6,005 nt of DNA from Candidatus Cloacimonadota bacterium (GTDB taxonomy: Bacteria; Cloacimonadota; Cloacimonadia; Cloacimonadales; JAOZMQ01). The DNA lies in assembly GCA_029934195.1 (NCBI GenBank), contig JAOZMQ010000198.1, forward strand, positions 1 through 6,005, read 5' to 3'. Below are positions 1 to 6,005 of this stretch, in pieces. The position numbers were made by a program, and so were the translations under genes. The notes under the pieces were generated by a model. It was not told the DNA's origin and searched no databases. It was given only the letters and a program-made list of their open reading frames with translations. How positions within the stretch are numbered: position 1 is the stretch's first letter; each line of letters starts with the position of its first letter.

Positions 1-6
1 AAAGGA
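1..6 (+). promoter_or_regulatory. Ribosome binding site of the AlbA_2 gene
   Basis: AAAGGA lies eight bases before the ATG at 15 and supports that start. The window begins right at this site, so any promoter or preceding gene is outside it. Confidence 0.6.
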
Positions 7-14
7 TGATATAA

Positions 15-1433
15 ATGAATAAAACCGAATTAATAAAACTAATTGATTTAGGAGAAACAAGCCGAGTTCAGTTCAAAGAAAAAATTTCTTCACCTGATAA
101 ATTGACTGCCGAGATGGTCGCTTTTTCAAACTCAAAAGGCGGACTTATTATTATTGGAGTTAAGGATAAAACTTCAAAAATTGTCGGTTTATCTCCTGAT
201 GAAATTAGAAAAATAAGCAGTCTTGCCGGAAATATTGCAACAAATAAAATATATTCACCCATTTTTATTGAAACTGAAGCTATTTCAGTTAATGTTTTGG
301 AAAAAGATTTATTAGTTCTAATTATTGAAGTAAAAGAAGGTATAAATAAACCACATAAAGATAAAAATGGTGTAATCTGGGTGAAGCAAGGTGCAGACAA
401 ACGAAAAGTGACAGATAATAATGAAATTCTTAGATTGTTCAATCAAGGCGGAAACTTATTACCAGATGAGATGCCTGTAAAATTCAGTAATTATAATGAA
501 GTTAATAAAGATTCATTTAATAAATATTTTGAAAAGAAAATAGGATATTCTTTTGAAGAATCTGAAATAAATCTTGAAAAGGCTTTAAAAAATATGGCAA
601 TTCTAAGAGATGATAATTTAACTCTTGCCGGTCTTTTGTTTTTTGCAAAAGATCCTCAAAAATATAAACCTGTATTCTGTGTTAAAGCTGTTTCATATTT
701 CGGAAATGATTTAAGTGGAGATAAATACCGAGATAGTCGTAACATTGAAGGAACTATTCCAGAAATGTTTAAGGAAACAATGAGTTTTCTTTCTGCGAAT
801 TTGAGACATATTCAGAAGGATAAAAATTTTAATTCTCTTGGAGATTTGGAAGTCTCTAAAATTGCATTAGAAGAGATTATTCAAAATGCTTTAGTTCATA
901 GAGATTATTTAATCTCAAGCTCAATAAAAGTTTTTATCTTTGATAACAGAATAGAAATACTTAGCCCCGGAAAATTACCAAACAGCTTAACAATTGATCA
1001 AATTAAATATGGAACATCAATAGCCAGAAATCAAATTCTTGCCGGATTTTGTTCTTATACAATGAAATATCGTGGAATTGGAAGTGGAATAAGCAGAGCA
1101 ATCAAAGAGCAGCCGAATATTGAAATTATTAATGATATTGAAAGAGAAGAATTTAAAGTAATTATAAGAAGAAAATCTTATATTATCCCTGTAATTAATG
1201 AGAATGGGGGAATAAATGGGGGAATAAAAGAGGAGATAAATGAGGGAGTAAAATCTTTAATTGAAATGATCGCAAAATATCCGGGAGCAAATTTACGAAG
1301 ATTATCAGAAAAATTAGACAATCGCTCTACAAGGACAATTGAAAAACAGATAAAAAAAGCAAAAGACAAAAATCTAATAGAGCATCGAGGAAGTAATAAA
1401 ACTGGTGGGTATTGGATAATTTTTGAAAAATGA
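15..1433 (+). CDS. AlbA_2 (Schlafen-type) / GHKL ATPase-like / winged-helix protein, BREX-associated accessory
   Basis: This 472-residue protein has the architecture of the large bacterial family annotated as 'ATP-binding protein' or 'RecG-related putative transcriptional regulator'. Residues about 1-135 form an AlbA_2 (Schlafen AlbA-type) domain, with the signatures ETSRVQFKE (14-22) and VAFSNSKGGLIIIGVKD (35-51). Residues about 275-385 match the HATPase_c_4 GHKL-like domain: an N-box-like EEIIQNALVHRDY (286-298, key N291), SPGKLP (317-322) and a glycine motif RGIGSGI (353-359). A tetrapeptide-repeat linker (397-412) leads to a C-terminal winged helix-turn-helix (about 413-472). No signal peptide or membrane segment is seen, so it is probably cytoplasmic. 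The start is supported by AAAGGA eight bases upstream. It lies 31 bases before pglZ on the same strand, which suggests co-transcription and a regulatory or accessory defence role. That role is inferred; nucleic-acid binding is expected from the family. It is not a core BREX component. Confidence 0.88.
   Translation: MNKTELIKLIDLGETSRVQFKEKISSPDKLTAEMVAFSNSKGGLIIIGVKDKTSKIVGLSPDEIRKISSLAGNIATNKIYSPIFIETEAISVNVLEKDLLVLIIEVKEGINKPHKDKNGVIWVKQGADKRKVTDNNEILRLFNQGGNLLPDEMPVKFSNYNEVNKDSFNKYFEKKIGYSFEESEINLEKALKNMAILRDDNLTLAGLLFFAKDPQKYKPVFCVKAVSYFGNDLSGDKYRDSRNIEGTIPEMFKETMSFLSANLRHIQKDKNFNSLGDLEVSKIALEEIIQNALVHRDYLISSSIKVFIFDNRIEILSPGKLPNSLTIDQIKYGTSIARNQILAGFCSYTMKYRGIGSGISRAIKEQPNIEIINDIEREEFKVIIRRKSYIIPVINENGGINGGIKEEINEGVKSLIEMIAKYPGANLRRLSEKLDNRSTRTIEKQIKKAKDKNLIEHRGSNKTGGYWIIFEK
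1203..1250 (+). repeat. Four-unit 12-bp in-frame tandem repeat in the AlbA_2 gene
   Basis: Two identical 12-bp units (AATGGGGGAATA at 1203-1214 and 1215-1226) are followed by two diverged units (1227-1238 and 1239-1250). They encode NGGI-NGGI-KEEI-NEGV, residues 397-412, which link the ATPase-like domain to the winged helix. The period is a multiple of three, so gain or loss of a unit would lengthen or shorten the linker without a frameshift. Gly/Asn/Ile-rich linkers of this kind are common at this position in the family. Confidence 0.8.
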
Positions 1434-1450
1434 ATTTTATTCAAAACAGA

Positions 1451-1455
1451 AAAGG
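1451..1455 (+). promoter_or_regulatory. Ribosome binding site of pglZ
   Basis: AAAGG lies nine bases before the ATG at 1465, inside the 31-base gap after the AlbA_2 stop codon. It supports this start for pglZ. The rest of the gap is AT-rich and shows no convincing promoter or terminator. Confidence 0.55.
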
Positions 1456-1464
1456 TAAATAATA

Positions 1465-3954
1465 ATGGAAAAAATAAAACAGCATTTGTCTAATAAATTC
1501 AAAGAATATAGAATCGTTTTTTGGTATGATAATAATGCCGAAATGAAAGATGTTTTTGAAGAAATCCAAATAGACGAAGTAATTAAGATTGAAATAAATA
1601 ACAATGAATTCAGCATAAAATATAGAGTTATGAGGGAAGAGACAAATCAAAAATTTTTGATTTATTCCGAATCTTTACAACCTACCGATGAAGAAAATTG
1701 GCTTTTGGATCTGAATATAGCTTTTCATCTTTTTTCAGCCGATAAAACATCTTTAATTCTTCAGGATATTGGTTTAGACTCAGGTTTCAGAGAGCTTATT
1801 ACTTCACATTCTGATTTTTTCAAGAGTAAAAGCAGAACAGATTTTTTTAGCAATATTATCAATAAAGATGATAGCGAAAATGAACTAAAAATGAAAATGC
1901 TGATTACACTGATTCGCTCGGAAAACGATATTGAAAAAGTCTTGTTTCATTTGTTTAATGAATATGCAAACGGAAATGATTCAAAATTTACAAGTATTAC
2001 AAAGTTTGGTTTTAATGATTTTTTCTGGAATAGAATCAATACAGATTATGCATATTTCAGTGAAACCCCATCTCTCAAGGACTTATTTCTCAACCTTTCT
2101 GAGAATTATTTTTCAGGAAAACTCGGGAAATATATTTTAAACAGAAATGCTTTGATTTTTGTTAGTCGTTGGATGGATAGTTCAAAATTCAAAAAGGACT
2201 TTATTTCAATTTCTTCAGATATTTCCCAAGAGATTAATATCAAAGAAAAAATCGAAAGTATGCCTTTGTCAGAGCTTCTTAAAACAGATATTTATATTGA
2301 AGTAGAACAAAATATCATTTCTAAACTTATCAATGGGATTCTGACAGAATCTTTACCATTAAATGAAATTTCAGAAATTATAAAACAACGAAATAATGGA
2401 TTCCGCTTCGAGCATTACAAAAATATATATTCATCTATTGAATTTGCTGTTCTGTTTCTGCTTTTTTTACAGGACCACACACTTGAATACAAATCTCTTA
2501 GAAATGGATTTGAGCAATATATAAAACAAGACTACAAAGGAGATTTCTTTTATAGGAAATTTATTTATTATTCCGATAAAGCTGAATCTCTCAACGTTTT
2601 AAATAAACTAACTGAGCTTATTGAAAATAAATATACTAATGTTTTCCAGTTAGATATTTGCAATAAATGGCAAAATGTATCGGAAATTTTAGATGATGTG
2701 TTTACTATGAATCATCAGAATAACTTTTTTAACAGCTATATTAAACATAACCTTAACAGTAAGAAACTTTTTGTTATCATTTCAGATGGTCTTCGTTACG
2801 AATGTGCTGTTGAGTTAAATAATCTGCTCCAAAAAGAAAATAGATACAGCTCTAAATTGGAAACTATGTTTGGAATGATGCCAAGTTTTACATCTCTTGG
2901 AATGGCATCATTACTTCCTCACCAAAAACTATCTTTTGATAATAATTCTGAAATTGCTTTTGTTGATAATATTTCTTCAGCAAGTGGAAATAGAGATAAA
3001 ATCCTTAAAAATAATATTCCTGATTCCATTGCTTTAAAAGCAGATGATTTTTTAAATATGACCTCTCCGGAGTCGAGAGCAATAACAAAAAACAACAACC
3101 TTATTTATTTGTACCATAACGGAATTGATTCAACAGGTGATAATGCCAAAACAGAAAATAAGGTCTTTGACGCAGTTGAAGATGAATTTGAATATATTCG
3201 TAAATTGTTAAAAAAAATAACAAATGCTAATGGTAACAATGTAATAATTACATCCGATCACGGTTTTTTATACCAAAGAAAAAGTTTAGATCCTTCTTTT
3301 TATTGTGATTTCGATGATTCAAACATATCAAAAAATTATGGAGAAGTTTATAAATTTAATAGAAGATTTATTCTTGGTAAAAACCTAACAGAAACTGAAA
3401 GCACAGTCAAAGTAAGTACTAATAATTTCGGAATTTCAGACGGAACAGAAACTTTAATTCCAAAATCTCTTAAAAGATTCAGAAAACACGGTAGCGGAGT
3501 TCAATTTGTTCACGGTGGAGCTTCTCTTCAAGAAATAGTTATTCCTGTAATTAAATTCAATAAAAAAAGAGAAAGTGATGTTTCTTTTGTTGATGTTCAG
3601 GTAATTAAAAACATCAATAGAATAACTTCTAATCAAACATACATTTCATTATTTCAGACAGAAGTAGTAACCGCAAAAAAAGCTATGCAAAATATAAAGA
3701 TGGGGTTCTATACTCAAGAAAATAAGTTAATATCGAATGAGATAACCTTTTCATTTGATTCCAAAAAAGTGGAAGCTCACGAGAGAACTGAAAAAATTCT
3801 ATTTATTTTTAAAAGTGAAGCTAGTACATACAATGGAGAGACAGTATATCTTAAAATGAAAACCAACATAAAAGATACAAACAGTTTCAATGAATATAAA
3901 AAAGAAGCATATACTATGAATATTTCATTCACTGATGAATTTGATAGTTTCTAA
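1465..3954 (+). CDS. pglZ: BREX protein PglZ (alkaline phosphatase superfamily, PglZ domain)
   Basis: PglZ is a core BREX protein. In studied type 1 systems it is needed for both phage exclusion and host DNA methylation, and it probably acts in a complex with other Brx/Pgl proteins. The 829-residue length fits the BREX-1 'type A' form. An N-terminal RIVFWYD (16-22) is typical of the family's start. The alkaline-phosphatase-fold core follows, with likely metal and active-site motifs: VIISDGLRYE (437-446, D441), PSFTSLGMASLLPH (473-486, T476 the candidate nucleophile), YHNGIDSTGD (550-559), TSDHGFLYQR (596-605, D598 and H599) and HGGASLQE (683-690, H683). All the metal-ligand positions I can recognise are present, so the enzyme looks intact. 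The remaining ~140 residues form a C-terminal region I cannot assign. There is no signal peptide, which fits a cytosolic role. The gene lies 31 bases after the AlbA_2 gene and 14 bases before brxL. Motif roles are inferred from the superfamily. Confidence 0.96.
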   Translation: MEKIKQHLSNKFKEYRIVFWYDNNAEMKDVFEEIQIDEVIKIEINNNEFSIKYRVMREETNQKFLIYSESLQPTDEENWLLDLNIAFHLFSADKTSLILQDIGLDSGFRELITSHSDFFKSKSRTDFFSNIINKDDSENELKMKMLITLIRSENDIEKVLFHLFNEYANGNDSKFTSITKFGFNDFFWNRINTDYAYFSETPSLKDLFLNLSENYFSGKLGKYILNRNALIFVSRWMDSSKFKKDFISISSDISQEINIKEKIESMPLSELLKTDIYIEVEQNIISKLINGILTESLPLNEISEIIKQRNNGFRFEHYKNIYSSIEFAVLFLLFLQDHTLEYKSLRNGFEQYIKQDYKGDFFYRKFIYYSDKAESLNVLNKLTELIENKYTNVFQLDICNKWQNVSEILDDVFTMNHQNNFFNSYIKHNLNSKKLFVIISDGLRYECAVELNNLLQKENRYSSKLETMFGMMPSFTSLGMASLLPHQKLSFDNNSEIAFVDNISSASGNRDKILKNNIPDSIALKADDFLNMTSPESRAITKNNNLIYLYHNGIDSTGDNAKTENKVFDAVEDEFEYIRKLLKKITNANGNNVIITSDHGFLYQRKSLDPSFYCDFDDSNISKNYGEVYKFNRRFILGKNLTETESTVKVSTNNFGISDGTETLIPKSLKRFRKHGSGVQFVHGGASLQEIVIPVIKFNKKRESDVSFVDVQVIKNINRITSNQTYISLFQTEVVTAKKAMQNIKMGFYTQENKLISNEITFSFDSKKVEAHERTEKILFIFKSEASTYNGETVYLKMKTNIKDTNSFNEYKKEAYTMNISFTDEFDSF

Positions 3955-3959
3955 ATTGT

Positions 3960-3964
3960 GAGGA
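3960..3964 (+). promoter_or_regulatory. Ribosome binding site of brxL
   Basis: GAGGA begins six bases after the pglZ stop codon and ends four bases before the ATG at 3969. The spacing is shorter than the usual five to nine. With only 14 bases between genes, translational coupling to pglZ is plausible. The start is also supported by the protein, because the conserved BrxL N-terminus begins within a few residues. Confidence 0.6.
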
Positions 3965-3968
3965 TAAT

Positions 3969-5996
3969 ATGGATTTAAATGTTAAATTGAACGAATATTT
4001 TGCAGGTAAAGTTGTAAGAAAAGATTTTACAAAACTGATCAGAGAGGGTGCGAATGTTCCTGTTTTTGTTTTAGAATATCTTCTTGGAATGTATTGCTCT
4101 TCAATGGATGAAACTTCCATTACTGAAGGTTTGGATAAAGTAAAAAAAATACTAAAAGATAATTATGTAAGACCTGATGAAGCCGAGAAAGTTAAATCAA
4201 TAATAAGAGAAAAGGGATTATATAAAATTATTGATAAAGCAGAGGTTAAACTAAATATTAAGAAAGATGTTTATGAACTTCGTCTGTCCAATCTTGGCGT
4301 TTCAAATATCGAGATTAGCTCTAACTATGTAAAAAAATACGAAAAGCTACTATCTGGTGGAATTTGGTGTCTAATTACTTTAGAATACCTGTTTGATGAA
4401 AATTCCAAGCAATCATCTCCTTTTATAGTTGCAAATCTGAAACCTATCCAAATGCCAAATATGAATATGACAGAATTCTATGAAGGTAGAAATCACTTTT
4501 CGGTAGATGAATGGATTGATATTATTCTCAGGAGTATAGGAATGGAGCCTACAAATTTAGATGATAACGCAAAATTTCATTTAATAGCTCGAATGATTCC
4601 CTTTGTGGAAAACAATTATAATATCTGTGAGCTTGGACCTCGAGGAACGGGCAAGTCTTATGTTTATGATGAAATATCTCCAAATTCAATTCTGATATCA
4701 GGTGGACAAACAACTGTAGCAAACCTTTTTTATAATATGGGTCGCAGAGCAATTGGGCTTGTCGGATTATGGGATATTGTAGCTTTTGATGAAGTTGGTG
4801 GAATTAAATTTAAAGATAAAGATGGTATTCAGATTATGAAAGGTTTTATGGCTAATGGATCATTTGCAAGAGGAAGAGAACATTTTAATGCAAATGCTTC
4901 AATGGTTTTTATCGGTAATATTAACGGATCAATTGAGAATCTGGTAAAGACATCACATCTTTTAAACCCTTTTCCTAAAGAAATGATTGATACAGCTTTT
5001 TTTGATAGATTTCATCATTATTTACCAGGATGGGAAATTCCCAAAATGAGACCAGAGTTTTTTACTGATCAATATGGTTTCATCAGTGATTATTTGGCTG
5101 AATGGATGCGAGAATTACGAAAATCTACATTTGCAGATGCTATCTCAAAATACTTCAAATTGGGAAAAGATTTGAATCAAAGAGATACTATTGCTGTTAA
5201 AAAGACGGTGAGTGGATTATTGAAACTGCTTTTTCCAAATGGAATCTATGCAAAAGAAGATGTAAAAAAATGCCTTGAATATGCTCTTTGCGGACGGAGA
5301 AGAATAAAAGAACAATTAAAGAAAATCGGTGGAATGGAATTTTATGATGTTCATTTCAGTTATATTGATCTTGAAAACAATGAAGAAATTTATGTTAGTG
5401 TTCCTGAAAGTGGAGGGAAAGCTCTCATTCCTGAAGGTGAACTTAATCCAGGTTCTTTATATGCTGTGGCTGGAAATTCAAATTCCGGACATAAAGGATT
5501 AATTAGATTAGATTTACAGAGAATGCCTGGCAGTGGAAAATTTTCGCATACAGGTTTTGGGAAAGGTAACACTGTAAAAGAAGAAATCAAAGAAGCTGTG
5601 AATTTTTTCCGAGCTAATCTTTCATCGCTTCAACAAAATCTCAAATATACAGAATTTGATTTTCATCTCAAATTAACCGATTTAAATGGAATCAATAATT
5701 TAAAAGATATTGAACTCTCTGTTTTTATCTCATTAGTTTCAAGTTCACTTGAAAGATCTGTTTTACCTCAAACAGTTATACTTGGTTCAATGAGTATCGG
5801 AGGGTCTGTTATAGGGACTCAAAACTTAGGTGATGCTCTCCAAATCGCACACGACAGTGGTGCTAAGAAAATTCTATTACCTGCAAGTGATATGGCACAA
5901 ATCAGTTCAGTTCCTCCCGATTTATTTACTAAATTTAGTTTAATTATTTATAGCGATCCAGTAAATGCAGTTTTCAAAGCATTAGGGGTTGAGTAG
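3969..5996 (+). CDS. brxL: BREX protein BrxL (AAA+ ATPase with Lon-like C-terminal domain)
   Basis: BrxL is the last core gene of type 1 BREX loci. Structural work on homologues describes a DNA-binding AAA+ motor resembling MCM helicases, and in studied systems it is needed for phage exclusion but not for host methylation. The 675-residue length is normal. The N-terminal region carries the family signature GKVVRKDF followed by NVPVFVLEYLLGMYC. The AAA+ core has Walker A GPRGTGKS (223-230, K229), Walker B IVAFDE (270-275, D274 and E275), a sensor-1-like FIGNING (314-320, N317) and FFDRFHHYLPGW (344-355), where R347 is a candidate arginine finger. Residues about 488-675 form the Lon-like domain, ending in LGSMSIGG (605-612) and AKKILLPASD (632-641). 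A gapless comparison with the end of E. coli Lon puts G621 at the catalytic lysine and L578 at the catalytic serine, so proteolysis looks unlikely. The gene starts 14 bases after pglZ. No terminator hairpin is seen in the nine bases after its stop. Confidence 0.96.
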   Translation: MDLNVKLNEYFAGKVVRKDFTKLIREGANVPVFVLEYLLGMYCSSMDETSITEGLDKVKKILKDNYVRPDEAEKVKSIIREKGLYKIIDKAEVKLNIKKDVYELRLSNLGVSNIEISSNYVKKYEKLLSGGIWCLITLEYLFDENSKQSSPFIVANLKPIQMPNMNMTEFYEGRNHFSVDEWIDIILRSIGMEPTNLDDNAKFHLIARMIPFVENNYNICELGPRGTGKSYVYDEISPNSILISGGQTTVANLFYNMGRRAIGLVGLWDIVAFDEVGGIKFKDKDGIQIMKGFMANGSFARGREHFNANASMVFIGNINGSIENLVKTSHLLNPFPKEMIDTAFFDRFHHYLPGWEIPKMRPEFFTDQYGFISDYLAEWMRELRKSTFADAISKYFKLGKDLNQRDTIAVKKTVSGLLKLLFPNGIYAKEDVKKCLEYALCGRRRIKEQLKKIGGMEFYDVHFSYIDLENNEEIYVSVPESGGKALIPEGELNPGSLYAVAGNSNSGHKGLIRLDLQRMPGSGKFSHTGFGKGNTVKEEIKEAVNFFRANLSSLQQNLKYTEFDFHLKLTDLNGINNLKDIELSVFISLVSSSLERSVLPQTVILGSMSIGGSVIGTQNLGDALQIAHDSGAKKILLPASDMAQISSVPPDLFTKFSLIIYSDPVNAVFKALGVE

Positions 5997-6005
5997 GTGG
6001 TTTTT

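Noticed and set aside
68..442. A 124-codon open frame on the - strand
   Set aside because: It lies wholly inside the AlbA_2 domain coding region, has no recognisable motif, and is explained as an antisense shadow of AT-rich coding DNA.
1431..1443. Small inverted repeat TGAAT-TTT-ATTCA at the AlbA_2 stop codon
   Set aside because: A five-base, AT-only stem with no following T tract is too weak for a terminator and is expected by chance in such AT-rich DNA.
1178..1650. Two - strand open frames (1178-1444 and 1441-1650) rich in Phe and Ile
   Set aside because: They are antisense to the 3' end of the AlbA_2 gene and the 5' end of pglZ. The hydrophobic composition is what the complement of Lys/Glu/Asn-rich codons gives, and no family is recognised.
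1931..2140. A 69-codon + strand open frame inside pglZ
   Set aside because: It is an alternative frame of the intact pglZ gene, with no motif or ribosome binding site support.
3900..3968. Possible separate promoter for brxL at the end of pglZ
   Set aside because: AT-rich hexamers are abundant throughout this DNA, and no pair with good spacing stands out from background.
5997..6005. T run at the end of the window as a possible terminator
   Set aside because: No GC-rich hairpin precedes it, and the window ends before the run can be judged.

Overview
This is the 3' end of a BREX phage-defence operon from an AT-rich bacterium. Three complete genes lie head-to-tail on the + strand and fill almost the whole window. 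In order they are: a 472-residue Schlafen-type AlbA_2 / GHKL-ATPase / winged-helix protein (15-1433), the BREX alkaline-phosphatase-superfamily protein PglZ (1465-3954), and the BREX AAA+ / Lon-like protein BrxL (3969-5996). Gaps between genes are only 31 and 14 bases, and no terminator or convincing promoter is visible between them, so they probably share one transcript that starts upstream of the window.

The adjacent pglZ-brxL pair is the usual 3' end of a type 1 BREX locus (brxA-brxB-brxC-pglX-pglZ-brxL). Type 4 loci also carry pglZ and brxL, so the type cannot be settled without the genes to the left. BREX blocks phage replication and usually marks host DNA by adenine methylation through PglX. 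PglZ and BrxL are core members: PglZ is needed for methylation and defence in studied type 1 systems, and BrxL is a DNA-binding AAA+ motor needed for phage exclusion. The first gene is not a core BREX gene. It sits where pglX would normally precede pglZ, and is best read as an accessory or regulatory gene inserted within the operon.

The host cannot be named. The DNA is strongly AT-rich, codons favour A/T in third position, and each gene has a purine-rich Shine-Dalgarno sequence. This fits many low-GC bacterial lineages and is not diagnostic. There are no RNA genes, CRISPR arrays, insertion sequences or long non-coding stretches. The only clear repeat is a short 12-bp tandem array inside the first gene. 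BREX itself is described; the least understood parts here are the accessory AlbA_2 protein and the apparent loss of the protease dyad in the Lon-like domain of BrxL.
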